Positions 1 to 8,385 of a stretch of DNA of 64,000 bases are shown piece after piece. The translations under genes were made by a program, and so were the position numbers. The notes under the pieces were generated by a model. That model made no database searches. It worked only from the letters and a program-made list of their open reading frames with translations, and was not told where the DNA came from. The stretch is from Actinomycetota bacterium (GTDB lineage Bacteria > Actinomycetota > Acidimicrobiia > Acidimicrobiales > Ilumatobacteraceae), in contig WLIV01000019.1 in NCBI GenBank assembly GCA_009702045.1, positions 1-64,000 on the forward strand, read 5' to 3'. The number at the start of each line of letters is the position of its first letter. Within the stretch, counting starts at the first letter, position 1.

Positions 1-170
1 GGTGCGAGTGCCACAGCCCCGGTGCGAGTGCCTGACGCGCACCCGAGTGCCGAGCGACGCCCGGGGTGCCACCTGGCACTCGGGTGCGCCGCTGGCACTC
101 GCACCGGCGGGCTGGCACTCGCACCGGCGGGCTGGCACTCGCACCGGCGGGGTGGCACTCGCACGGGCAC
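1..170. repeat. Direct and inverted GC-rich repeats downstream of menD
   Basis: A 20-bp unit, GCTGGCACTCGCACCGGCGG, occurs three times without gaps at 91-150, and a fourth degenerate copy follows to about 170. The core GGCACTCGCACC (94-105, 114-125, 134-145) is the reverse complement of GGTGCGAGTGCC, present at 1-12 and 20-31. A second matched pair is 39-51 with 75-87. The stretch can therefore fold into several alternative stems. It lies directly after the menD stop on the minus strand, where transcripts would end. No gene is apparent here. The left part of the array may lie outside the window. Confidence 0.8.
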
Positions 171-178
171 TCGCGGGG

Positions 179-1891
179 TTAGCCGAGGGCGTCGGCGACG
201 GCGGCGTGCAGGCGGTCGTGGGTTGTCACGTTCGCGGCTCGCTGTGACGCCACCCGCACCACCGTGACCGACCGATCGGCAATGGCGGCCTCAAGACCGA
301 CGAGATCGACGACCGTGCGACCGACCAGACCATGGGCAGCTGCGAGAGCAAGCACGTCGGTGCCGTGGGGGGTGCCGAACAGTTGCTCGAAACGCTCAGC
401 GGGAAGCGCATTCGCCTGTGACAGGAACGAGAAGATGCCGCCGCCGTCGTTGTCGGAGACCACGATCGTGAGCGGCAGGCCACGAGCGCCGAGCGCCGTC
501 AGCGATGACTGGTCGTGGCAGAACGCCACGTCGCCGAGGTGCACGACCGTCGGCCGACCACTTCCCAGCGCCACGCCAATTCCCGTGGCGATGACACCGT
601 CGATACCGTTCGCGCCGCGGTTGGCGTGCACCGTGGTGCGCACCTCTCCACGCCCGAACCATTCGAGGTCGCGCACCGGCATCGATGACGAGACGACGAG
701 GTTCTCACCCCCGGTGCTCAGCCAACGTGACACAGCGGGTTCGCTGAGGTCGCGCTCAGCTCGCAACGTGTCGCTGATGGCGTGCTGCGCGCGTCGCTCG
801 GCATGCTGCCAGCGGGCCAACCACGGCGTCCCAGTGGCACCCGTGACCAGCGGCAACAGCTCGGTACAGAGCGTGGACGGACGGCCGTAGACACGCTCGG
901 TGATGATGCCCAACGGATCGAGGATGCGTTGTTGCGAGTGCACCTGTACGTGGGTGGCACCGCTGGACTGCAACCACTGGCCGAGCACCTTCGACGCCGG
1001 CGGGGCGCCGAGGTGCAGCACTGCAGCGGGCACATGGTCGCGAGCGAAGGGCGCATGGCGCAGCAGCGAATCGAAACAACACACGGCCTGCGGCAGGTGA
1101 CGACATCCCGAACGCGGGTCGGCCAACACCGGCCACTGCAACGCCGCGGCCAAGGCTTCGACTGCCGCAGGATCATCGACACCAGCGCCGGCGATGATGA
1201 TTCCACGGCGCTGATCGATCATCCCTGCCAGGCCGGCGATCTCGGGCCTCATCATGAACCAGCTGTCCGGGTCGACAGCCGGCCAGTCGACGACGGGCGG
1301 CAGCGCACTGGGTGTACCGATCAGCGGATCGCGGAACTGAAGGTTGATGTGCACCGGTCCCGGATCGCCGTCGACCGCACTCATCCACCAATCGGCGGCC
1401 CACTCGCGCCAGACGTGAGCGTCGACCGCCTCGGGAACTCCGGGATCGGCGAAACAGCGCACGACGGCGCCGTACAGGTCGATCTGATCGATCGTCTGCG
1501 GCGCACCGATGCCCTGCAACTCGGGCGGCCGGTCGGCGGTGAGCACGAGCATCGGCACACCCGACAGGTCGGCCTCGACCACGGCACCATGGAAGTGGGT
1601 GGCGGCGGTGCCGCTGGTGCACAACAGCGCGGCAGGCACGCCCGTGGCCAGAGCAATACCAAGCGCGATAAACGACGCTGAGCGCTCGTCGTGCACCACC
1701 TGCACATCGAGGTCGGAACGCGTTGCTAGCGCGAGTGCCATCGGGGTGCTGCGCGAACCGGGAGCAATGACTGCGTGGCGCAGCCCCATGTGCACCCACT
1801 GGTCGACCACCGTGGCGCAGAACGTGGCCTGCACATCGGCGGGCTCGCCTGACATGCCGTTGGCAGGGACGGTGGTGGACTGCTGCGTCAT
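179..1891 (-). CDS. menD: MenD, SEPHCHC synthase (menaquinone biosynthesis)
   Basis: This is 2-succinyl-5-enolpyruvyl-6-hydroxy-3-cyclohexene-1-carboxylate synthase, the thiamine-diphosphate enzyme that joins isochorismate and 2-oxoglutarate. The 570-residue protein has the N-terminal APGSRSTPMALA motif and the C-terminal ThDP/Mg segment with LGDVAFCHDQSSL followed by NDGGGIFSFL, both typical of MenD. The reading frame stays open for 16 more codons upstream, but ATG at 1891 is chosen because the protein then begins as in the family and leaves a 31-bp gap to the divergent frnE-like gene. On this strand a TATCGT box ends 7 nt before the ATG, so a leaderless mRNA is possible. The neighbouring menH, menA and menE support the assignment. 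Confidence 0.95.
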   Translation of the reverse strand: MTQQSTTVPANGMSGEPADVQATFCATVVDQWVHMGLRHAVIAPGSRSTPMALALATRSDLDVQVVHDERSASFIALGIALATGVPAALLCTSGTAATHFHGAVVEADLSGVPMLVLTADRPPELQGIGAPQTIDQIDLYGAVVRCFADPGVPEAVDAHVWREWAADWWMSAVDGDPGPVHINLQFRDPLIGTPSALPPVVDWPAVDPDSWFMMRPEIAGLAGMIDQRRGIIIAGAGVDDPAAVEALAAALQWPVLADPRSGCRHLPQAVCCFDSLLRHAPFARDHVPAAVLHLGAPPASKVLGQWLQSSGATHVQVHSQQRILDPLGIITERVYGRPSTLCTELLPLVTGATGTPWLARWQHAERRAQHAISDTLRAERDLSEPAVSRWLSTGGENLVVSSSMPVRDLEWFGRGEVRTTVHANRGANGIDGVIATGIGVALGSGRPTVVHLGDVAFCHDQSSLTALGARGLPLTIVVSDNDGGGIFSFLSQANALPAERFEQLFGTPHGTDVLALAAAHGLVGRTVVDLVGLEAAIADRSVTVVRVASQRAANVTTHDRLHAAVADALG

Positions 1892-1910
1892 GAGCGCAAC
1901 GATAGGGGCG

Positions 1911-1916
1911 TATCCT
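1911..1916 (+). promoter_or_regulatory. -10 box of a probable leaderless promoter for the frnE-like gene
   Basis: TATCCT ends 6 nt before the GTG start at 1923, so transcription would begin at or next to the start codon. No Shine-Dalgarno sequence precedes that GTG. The same 12 bases, TATCCTCGCCCT, recur just before menE (4301-4312). Leaderless mRNAs are common in actinobacteria; no clear -35 box is visible. Confidence 0.55.
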
Positions 1917-1922
1917 CGCCCT

Positions 1923-2642
1923 GTGCGTCCTTCACTCACTGTCGAGATCTGGTCCGATGTCGTCTGCCCGTGGTGCTACATCGGGAAGCGCCGCTGGGAA
2001 ACGGCTGCGGCGGCTCTCGCCGACGAGGTCGATCTGCAGGTCGTGTTTCGCCCCTATCAGCTCGATCCAACGGCGCCCCCGGCAGGCGCGACACCCGTGA
2101 TCGAGGCCTACGCGAAGAAGTTCGGCGGACACGAGCGCGCTGCCGCGATCATCGCGCAGGTCACGGAGGTGGCCGCCGGCGATGGACTCGAGTTCCACAT
2201 GGACCGGGCACTGCGGGCCAATACGTTGCTGGCCCACCGATTGCTGTGGCTGGCCGAGGCCACCGGCCACCAGTACGCACTGAAGGAGCGCCTGCTGCAG
2301 GCATACTTCTGCGACGGCGCCGATGTGGGCGACCCCGATGTGCTGGCTGGTCTGGCAGAAGATGTCGGCATGCCGGCCGACCGCGTGCTGGCGTTCCTCG
2401 ACAGCGACGACGGCACCGACCACGTGCGCTCGATGCTGCAGTACGCCGCCGACGCCGAGATCACCGCGGTGCCCACCTTCGTGCTCGACGGCAGGTGGTC
2501 GGTGCCCGGCGCACAAGACGCCGACACGTTCATCAACGTCATCCGCCGGCTCTTGGCCCGCAAGGAGCAGGAAGCTGCCGACGAAGCGGCCGAGACCGCT
2601 GTCTCCGGGCCCACCTGCGACGACGAGGCGTGCGATGTCTGA
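1923..2642 (+). CDS. FrnE-like DsbA-family thiol oxidoreductase
   Basis: A 239-residue thioredoxin-fold protein of the DsbA/FrnE type. Near the N-terminus it has CPWC (Cys15 and Cys18 from the GTG start), the redox motif, within EIWSDVVCPWCYIGKRR. The family's conserved AVPTF segment (ITAVPTFVLDG) lies near residue 180, where the cis-Pro loop is expected. There is no signal peptide, so it is probably cytosolic, as for FrnE. The open frame extends far upstream, but that part is antisense to menD; GTG 1923 fits the family start and the promoter. It overlaps the next gene by 8 nt, so it is likely co-transcribed with menH. A role in menaquinone synthesis is not implied by the family. Confidence 0.88.
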   Translation: MRPSLTVEIWSDVVCPWCYIGKRRWETAAAALADEVDLQVVFRPYQLDPTAPPAGATPVIEAYAKKFGGHERAAAIIAQVTEVAAGDGLEFHMDRALRANTLLAHRLLWLAEATGHQYALKERLLQAYFCDGADVGDPDVLAGLAEDVGMPADRVLAFLDSDDGTDHVRSMLQYAADAEITAVPTFVLDGRWSVPGAQDADTFINVIRRLLARKEQEAADEAAETAVSGPTCDDEACDV

Positions 2643-3411
2643 CTGGACTCCGCTGTCGGGACCTCTCGCGGCGGAACGGCTGGGCGACCTGCACGCCCCG
2701 CGAATGGTGTTCGTGCACGGGTTCACCCAGACCGGCAACTCGTGGAAGCCGATCGCTGAGCTTCTCGTTGCTCGCGGTCTGCAAGCGATCGTCATCGACC
2801 TGCCCGGTCACGGCGGTTCTGCAGCGGTACGTGCCGATCTGCGACGCACAGCCGACATGATCGCCACGATCGGCGGACGCGGCACGTACATCGGCTACAG
2901 CCTCGGCGGACGCGTGTGCCTGCATCTGGCGCTGATGTACCCGCATCTGGTGCAGTCGCTCGTACTCATCGGTGCTCATCCTGGTATCGCCGACGCGGAC
3001 GAACGCTCATTGCGGCGCGCGCATGATGACCAGACCGCCGAGCATCTGACGGACATCGGCCTGGAAGCGTTCCTCGATGAATGGACCTCGCTGCCACTGT
3101 TCGGCGGCTTCAAGTTCACCGACGCCGATCGAGCCGACCGGCTGCGCAACACCGTGGACGGCCTGGCTGCCAGCCTGCACTCAGCGGGCACCGGCGAACA
3201 GCTGCCGCTGTGGCCGCGATTGCGGGAGCTGAACATGCCTGTGCTTGCCCTCGCCGGCGCGCTCGACACAAAGTTCGCCGCCATCGCCGAGCAGATCGCA
3301 TCCACCGTCCCCGCCGGGCGCGTCGTGCTGATTCCAGATGCGGCGCACGCAGCCCACCTGCAACAGCCCCAGGCAGTCGCCGAGGCGATTGCCACTGCCC
3401 TGCCGCGCTGA
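2635..3411 (+). CDS. menH: MenH-like alpha/beta hydrolase (SHCHC synthase)
   Basis: A 258-residue alpha/beta hydrolase. FVHGFTQTG forms the oxyanion-hole loop, GYSLGG is the nucleophile elbow (Ser) and DAAHAAH supplies the catalytic His. MenH eliminates pyruvate from SEPHCHC, the product of MenD. ATG 2635 lies inside the end of the frnE-like gene (8-nt overlap), suggesting translational coupling. The position between menD and menA/menE favours MenH over a generic hydrolase, but sequence motifs alone cannot separate the two. It ends 6 bp before the convergent menA. Confidence 0.82.
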   Translation: MSDWTPLSGPLAAERLGDLHAPRMVFVHGFTQTGNSWKPIAELLVARGLQAIVIDLPGHGGSAAVRADLRRTADMIATIGGRGTYIGYSLGGRVCLHLALMYPHLVQSLVLIGAHPGIADADERSLRRAHDDQTAEHLTDIGLEAFLDEWTSLPLFGGFKFTDADRADRLRNTVDGLAASLHSAGTGEQLPLWPRLRELNMPVLALAGALDTKFAAIAEQIASTVPAGRVVLIPDAAHAAHLQQPQAVAEAIATALPR

Positions 3412-3417
3412 GCCAGG

Positions 3418-4284
3418 TCAGCGGGAGACGGCCATAGCGAGCGCAGCCAGCAATCCGGTGGCCAGCTGCACCTTGCCGGTGAGGCCCAACACCGGAATCA
3501 GTGCCGGACCCTTGGCGCCGCCGAGGACCGCCTTCACTGCCGGACGCGCCACGAGGATGCCCAGCAGCCCGATGGCCGCCCACGGTCGATCGACCAATGC
3601 GATCGCGATCACCAACACCTGTGCTACCGACAGCAGCGCCACGTAGAACCACCGTGTCGGTCGATCCCCGATGCGGACGGCCAAGGTGTGCTTGCCCACC
3701 TCGCGATCAGTGGGGATGTCGCGCAGGTTGTTCACCACCAACAGCGCACAGGCCAGACACCCTGCGGCACACCCGGCCAGCCAGCCGACGAGCGTGATCT
3801 GCTCACCCACGACATACATCGAGCCGAGCGTGGCCACGAGTCCGAAGAACACAAACACGAACACCTCGCCGAGGCCCATGTAGCCATACGGCCGAGGCCC
3901 GCCGGTGTAGCCCCATGCGGCGAGGATGGCCGCGACGCCAACCACCAGCAACCACCACGTGGTCACCGACGCCAACGCCAATCCGGCGATCGCCGCCACG
4001 CCAAACGCCGCGAGTGCCGCCTTCTTCACGGCCGCTGGCGTGGCCAGCCCGCTGGCCACCAAACGCACCGGACCGACGCGCACCTCGTCGGTGCCGCGTA
4101 CGCCATCGCTGTAGTCGTTGGCGAAGTTGACGCCCACCTGCAGCGCCAGGCTCACCACCAATGCCGGTGCCACGCGCCACCACACCGGATGAGCGCCACC
4201 GGCGGCTGCAGCAGCGCCGAGTGCCACGGGCACGACGGCAGCGGGAAGTGTGCGAGGGCGGGCACCGATCATCCAACGATTCAT
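3418..4284 (-). CDS. menA: MenA, 1,4-dihydroxy-2-naphthoate polyprenyltransferase
   Basis: A UbiA-type integral membrane prenyltransferase of 288 residues with about eight or nine hydrophobic segments. The first Asp-rich motif NDYSDGVRGTD (prenyl diphosphate/Mg binding) and the second, near NLRDIPTDREVGKHT, are both present. RPRTLPAAVVPV at the N-terminus is typical of MenA. It attaches the isoprenoid tail to DHNA to form demethylmenaquinone. It diverges from menE across 29 bp; GGACGGA just upstream of the ATG may serve as ribosome binding site. Confidence 0.95.
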   Translation of the reverse strand: MNRWMIGARPRTLPAAVVPVALGAAAAAGGAHPVWWRVAPALVVSLALQVGVNFANDYSDGVRGTDEVRVGPVRLVASGLATPAAVKKAALAAFGVAAIAGLALASVTTWWLLVVGVAAILAAWGYTGGPRPYGYMGLGEVFVFVFFGLVATLGSMYVVGEQITLVGWLAGCAAGCLACALLVVNNLRDIPTDREVGKHTLAVRIGDRPTRWFYVALLSVAQVLVIAIALVDRPWAAIGLLGILVARPAVKAVLGGAKGPALIPVLGLTGKVQLATGLLAALAMAVSR

Positions 4285-4300
4285 TCCGTCCAGTCTCGCC

Positions 4301-4306
4301 TATCCT
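4301..4306 (+). promoter_or_regulatory. -10 box of a probable leaderless promoter for menE
   Basis: TATCCT is followed after 7 nt by the GTG start of menE at 4314, placing the predicted transcription start at the start codon. The box and its downstream bases repeat those before the frnE-like gene (1911-1922). No ribosome binding site precedes this GTG. Confidence 0.55.
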
Positions 4307-4313
4307 CGCCCTC

Positions 4314-5459
4314 GTGCCTCACTTGGTCGCGATCGACATACCCGGCGGCACGGCGTTCGTCGACGCCCTCCAGCGCGAATGGAGCGCAGGGAACGCCGTC
4401 CTGCCGGTCGATCGTCGCCTTCCCGATGCGGCCAAAGCGGCGCTCCTCGCTTCGATGGCTGCCGGTTTCGTCGTCGATGAGCACGGACGCCACACGCTGC
4501 CGGACGCACGACCCACCGAGCCCGGTGATGCACTCGTGATGGCGACCAGCGGATCCACCGGCGCCCCGAAGGGTGTCGTGCTCACCCACGCAGCCATCGC
4601 TGCCTCCGCCACGGCCACGAGTGCGCGCCTCGGCATGACCCCGGCCGACACCTGGCTGGCGTGTCTGCCCTTGGCGCACGTCGGCGGCCTGTCGGTGATC
4701 ACCCGCGCGCTGCACACTGGAACCGGTCTTGTCGTGCATGACGGCTTCGATGCCGCCCGTGTCACCGCTGCCGCCCGAGAAGGCGCCACCGCCGTGTCGC
4801 TCGTGGCGACTGCGCTCGCCCGTATCGACCCTGGCGTGTTCCGCACCATCGTTCTCGGCGGCGCACGGCCGCCGTCCACTCTGCCGCGCAACACCCACAC
4901 CACCTACGGCCTCACCGAGACTGGCAGTGGCGTGGTGTACGACGGTCGCCCTCTCGATGGTGTCGAGGTGCGCATCTCCCCCGCGCCTCATGGCAGCGAC
5001 ATCGGCGAAGTGCTGCTGCGCTGCCCGATGCTGCTCCGCGCCTACCGCGACGGCAGCACTCCCCTCGACGACGCCGGATGGCTGCACACGGGCGATCTCG
5101 GCCGCTGGTTGCCGGATGGCCGACTGCACGTGGAGGGTCGCCGCGGCGACATGATCATCACCGGTGGTGAGAACGTGTGGCCAGAGGCCGTCGAGGCGAT
5201 CTTGGCGACACACCCCGGTATCGCAGAGGTTGCCGTGGCCGGCGTGGCGGACGCCGAATGGGGGCAACGCGTGGTCGCGTGGGTGGTCTCAGCGGCGAGC
5301 GCCCCGGCGCCCACACTCAGCGAATGCCGAGCACTCGTCGCCGACCACATGCCGGCGTTCTGCGCTCCCAAGGAGCTGCACACCGTCGCATCGCTGCCCC
5401 GCACCGCACTCGGCAAGGTGCAGCGGTATCTGCTCACCGCAGATACCAACGACGCCTGA
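4314..5459 (+). CDS. menE: MenE, o-succinylbenzoate-CoA ligase
   Basis: A 381-residue member of the ANL superfamily that adenylates o-succinylbenzoate and transfers it to CoA. Visible motifs in order are the P-loop MATSGSTGAPKGVVLTH, TYGLTETGSG, LHTGDLGRW, GRRGDMIITGGENVWP (hinge) and the C-terminal catalytic Lys region PRTALGKVQR. The protein is shorter than typical acyl-CoA ligases, as is common for actinobacterial MenE. Upstream sequence in frame is antisense to menA, so GTG 4314 is the chosen start. Convergent with the CorC-like gene, 12 bp away. Confidence 0.9.
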   Translation: MPHLVAIDIPGGTAFVDALQREWSAGNAVLPVDRRLPDAAKAALLASMAAGFVVDEHGRHTLPDARPTEPGDALVMATSGSTGAPKGVVLTHAAIAASATATSARLGMTPADTWLACLPLAHVGGLSVITRALHTGTGLVVHDGFDAARVTAAAREGATAVSLVATALARIDPGVFRTIVLGGARPPSTLPRNTHTTYGLTETGSGVVYDGRPLDGVEVRISPAPHGSDIGEVLLRCPMLLRAYRDGSTPLDDAGWLHTGDLGRWLPDGRLHVEGRRGDMIITGGENVWPEAVEAILATHPGIAEVAVAGVADAEWGQRVVAWVVSAASAPAPTLSECRALVADHMPAFCAPKELHTVASLPRTALGKVQRYLLTADTNDA

Positions 5460-5471
5460 CCGGCGGCAGCG

Positions 5472-6767
5472 TCAGTTGGCCGGTTCGGTTCCCTCGACCT
5501 CGAGCGGGTGCTCCACGGTGACCTTCACCTGGCGGATACGGCGGCCATCCATTTCGGCAGCCGTGAATCGCCAGCCCTCGTGCACAACGGACTCGCCCTC
5601 GTCCGGCACGTGTTCGAGCGTGCCGAACACGAAGCCACCCAAGGTGTCCCAGTCTTCATCGGGCAGACGGGTTCCGAGCAGATCGTTGAGGTCGCCGATC
5701 GCGATACCGCCATCGATGAGGTAGTCGCCATCGGCCAGTCGCTGCACCTCTGCGTCCTCCTCGTCGTGTTCGTCGACAATCTCGCCGACGAGCTCTTCGA
5801 GGCAATCCTCCAGCGTGATCAGCCCGGCGATCGCGCCGTATTCGTCAGCGACGAGCGCGAGGTGGAACTTCTCCGCCTGCATTTCACGCATCAGGCGGTT
5901 CACCGCCTTGTTCTCGGGCACGAAGTGCACATGACGCAGGAAATCGGTGACAGGACGAGCGCCGTCACCCTTGCGTTCAGCACCCATCAGATCCTTGGCG
6001 AACGCCAACCCCAACACATCGTCCTCGTCGGTGTTCATCACCGGCAAGCGGCTGTAGCCGTGCTCGAGCGCCGCGTCGAGTGCCTGTGTGACGGTGCTGG
6101 TCGGTTCGATCACCACCATGTCGGGCCGAGGCACCATCACCTCACGCGCGATGGTGTCGCCGAACTCGATGATGCTCTCGATGAGCTCGCGTTCCTCGTG
6201 CTCCACGACACCGTCCTCGACGGCCGTCTCGACGATGCCCAACAGTTCCTGTTCGGAGACGAACGGACCCTGCTCGAGTCCCTTGCCCTTGATGAACACA
6301 TTGGTGAGGCTGATCAGCCAGTTCGAGATCCAGCGCAACGGTGGGAACGCCACCAGCGCGGCGGTGGGCCGAGCAACCATCAGCGCTGCGCGTTGCGGGT
6401 GCAGCACTGCATACGTCTTCGGCATTGCCTCGGCGATGACGAAGAACACCACCACGTTCAAGACCACACCCACCACGACACCCCAGCCGCCGAACAACCG
6501 GCCGGCGAGAATCCCCCACAACGTCGTCTGCACAATCTGGCTGACGTTGATCGTGAGCAACAGTGCGTTGACCCAGCTGGCGGGTTCGTCGACGAGGCGC
6601 TTCAGCGCCTTCCCGGACTTGAGGCCCTTGTCGGCCAGTGACGCAGCGCGCGGTCGGGAGATGCGCGACAGGCCCATCTCGGCGATCGAGCAGAACACCA
6701 GGATGATCAGCAACACCAGGATTCCGCCCACCAGCAGCAGATCGGTGGTGACCGCGTCGGCGATCAT
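5472..6767 (-). CDS. CorC/HlyC-type CNNM transporter-like membrane protein
   Basis: A 431-residue protein with an N-terminal DUF21 transmembrane domain (about four segments within residues 1-150), a CBS-domain pair (about 200-330, with MVPRPDMVVI and ALVADEYGAIAGLITLED) and a C-terminal CorC_HlyC domain (about 345-425). Such proteins are linked to Mg/Co efflux or homeostasis; the name hemolysin is historical. Its ATG overlaps the ybeY stop by 4 nt (ATGA), so it is the last gene of the phoH-ybeY transcript, an arrangement common in actinobacteria. Confidence 0.92.
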   Translation of the reverse strand: MIADAVTTDLLLVGGILVLLIILVFCSIAEMGLSRISRPRAASLADKGLKSGKALKRLVDEPASWVNALLLTINVSQIVQTTLWGILAGRLFGGWGVVVGVVLNVVVFFVIAEAMPKTYAVLHPQRAALMVARPTAALVAFPPLRWISNWLISLTNVFIKGKGLEQGPFVSEQELLGIVETAVEDGVVEHEERELIESIIEFGDTIAREVMVPRPDMVVIEPTSTVTQALDAALEHGYSRLPVMNTDEDDVLGLAFAKDLMGAERKGDGARPVTDFLRHVHFVPENKAVNRLMREMQAEKFHLALVADEYGAIAGLITLEDCLEELVGEIVDEHDEEDAEVQRLADGDYLIDGGIAIGDLNDLLGTRLPDEDWDTLGGFVFGTLEHVPDEGESVVHEGWRFTAAEMDGRRIRQVKVTVEHPLEVEGTEPAN

Positions 6768-7390
6768 TCGTCGTGCCCTTGGCGGAAGGCCTCGGGTGCC
6801 GGACCGTGCCAGTAGTGCTCGATCAACAACTCGACCTCCCGAGCACGCATCGCTCTGGTCTGATCGTCGTCGTCGTGGTCGTGACCCAGCACATGCAGCA
6901 CACCGTGCACCACGAGGAGGGCGATCTCGTCGTCGACCGTGCCTGCGTGCGACGGCGCCTGCCGCTGCGCCACTGCGGGGCAGATGACGACATCGCCCAG
7001 CAGCAGGGGCATATCGCCCGGATCCGCGGGCGCCCGGTCGGGGCCACGACTGATCGGTTGGCCGTGCAACACGATCTCGGCCTCGGACGCGTCGATCGGG
7101 AACGCGAGCACATCGGTGGGCCCGGGCTTGCCCATGTGGAGTTCGTTCAACTCGGACATCTCGGTCTCGCTGACGAACAACAGCGCCAGCTCGGCCAACC
7201 CGCGCACACCCTCAGACCGCAGTACCTCGGTGGCTAACTCCTGCCATCGCTCGAGATCGACGGGAACGTCCTTCTGCTCGTCGGCGACGAACACCTCGGG
7301 TTCGCCATCGCCACCTACTCGCCGGGGAGCATCGATGTGCGGTCGGGAGGGGTCAGCCACGGCGGGGTTCTTTCTGGAGACGAGCTTCAT
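6764..7390 (-). CDS. ybeY: YbeY endoribonuclease
   Basis: The UPF0054/YbeY metalloendoribonuclease, involved in rRNA maturation and ribosome quality control. The zinc motif HGVLHVLGHDHDDDD (H-x3-H-x5-H) lies near the C-terminus, and GDVVICPAVA precedes it. The start is uncertain: ATG 7390 gives 208 residues and overlaps the end of phoH by 38 nt, while the conserved core (EVFVADEQKDVPVD) starts about 30 residues later. Family members are usually 150-180 residues, so a later non-ATG start is possible. Confidence 0.92.
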   Translation of the reverse strand: MKLVSRKNPAVADPSRPHIDAPRRVGGDGEPEVFVADEQKDVPVDLERWQELATEVLRSEGVRGLAELALLFVSETEMSELNELHMGKPGPTDVLAFPIDASEAEIVLHGQPISRGPDRAPADPGDMPLLLGDVVICPAVAQRQAPSHAGTVDDEIALLVVHGVLHVLGHDHDDDDQTRAMRAREVELLIEHYWHGPAPEAFRQGHDE

Positions 7391-8333
7391 CGGCCCTCTC
7401 GTAGGCGGAGACGATGTCGGCGACAATGCGATGACGCACGACATCGGCAGCTTTGAGGTGCACGAAGGTGAGGCCGTCGATCCCCGTGAGCGTACGTTCG
7501 AGACCGATCAGGCCGCTGCGGCCGTCCGGGACATCGATCTGCGTGGTGTCGCCGGTGACGACGACCTTCGACCCGAACCCGATGCGGGTGAGGAACATCT
7601 TCATCTGCTCGGGGGTCGAGTTCTGCGCCTCGTCGAGGATGATGAAGCTGTTGTTCAGCGTGCGGCCGCGCATGAAGGCCAGCGGTGCCACCTCCACCGC
7701 CTGTCGTTCGAGCAGCTTCTGGGCACCCTCGGGCTCGACCATGTCGTGGAGCGCGTCGTACAGCGGACGGAGGTAGGGGTCGATCTTGGCCATCAGATCG
7801 CCAGGAAGGAAACCCAGTCGCTCACCGGCCTCCACCGCCGGGCGGGTGAGGATGATGCGCTGCACCTGTTTGGTCTGCAAGGCATGCACCGCCATCGCCA
7901 CGGCCAGCCAACTCTTACCGGTACCGGCGGGCCCGAGGCCGAAGGTGATCACATGGTGCCGGATGGCATCGACATAATGCTTCTGGCCAGCGGTCTTGGG
8001 CCGGATCGGCTTGCCCTTGGCGCCACGGAGTATGTCGTCGGTGAGCACGCGACTGGGCCGCTCGTTCTGACCCATCATGTCGATGCTGCGGCGCAGACTG
8101 GAGTCGTCGAGGTGCTGACCTTGCTGCAACAGGCTGATCAGTTCTTCGCACAGGCGCCCGACGTGTTCTGCCTGGGCGCCGCCGATGATGATCTCGTTAC
8201 CCCGCACCACGACTGTGGCCGCGGGGAACGCTGCCTCGATCTGACGGAGGTGCACGTCGCGCTGACCGACGAGTGCGGACATCAAGTGATCACCCGGCAC
8301 GATCACCGTGTACGGCTTGGCCAAGGTGGTCAT
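7353..8333 (-). CDS. phoH: PhoH-like ATPase
   Basis: A 326-residue PhoH-family P-loop ATPase. An N-terminal KH-like segment is followed by Walker A GPAGTGKSWLA, TRPAVEAGERLGFLPGD and Walker B FIILDEAQNS, then the sensor GDTTQIDVP. ATG 8333 begins MTTLAKPYTVIVPGDHL; the frame upstream of it has no family similarity. PhoH next to YbeY and a CorC-like protein is a widely conserved order connected with RNA metabolism. Only 52 bp separate it from the upstream GNAT-like gene, so one transcript is likely. Confidence 0.95.
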   Translation of the reverse strand: MTTLAKPYTVIVPGDHLMSALVGQRDVHLRQIEAAFPAATVVVRGNEIIIGGAQAEHVGRLCEELISLLQQGQHLDDSSLRRSIDMMGQNERPSRVLTDDILRGAKGKPIRPKTAGQKHYVDAIRHHVITFGLGPAGTGKSWLAVAMAVHALQTKQVQRIILTRPAVEAGERLGFLPGDLMAKIDPYLRPLYDALHDMVEPEGAQKLLERQAVEVAPLAFMRGRTLNNSFIILDEAQNSTPEQMKMFLTRIGFGSKVVVTGDTTQIDVPDGRSGLIGLERTLTGIDGLTFVHLKAADVVRHRIVADIVSAYERADEARLQKEPRRG

Positions 8334-8385
8334 GGACGGCCCGTCGGTGGATTCATTCACGCATACGGTAGCGAATACGAGGTGC

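Noticed and set aside
91-170. Possible CRISPR array
   Set aside because: The 20-bp units are contiguous, with no spacers and no cas genes in the window. They are simple tandem repeats.
1509-2642. A 377-residue form of the FrnE-like protein
   Set aside because: The first 138 codons are antisense to menD and carry no thioredoxin-family sequence; GTG 1923 gives the normal family length.
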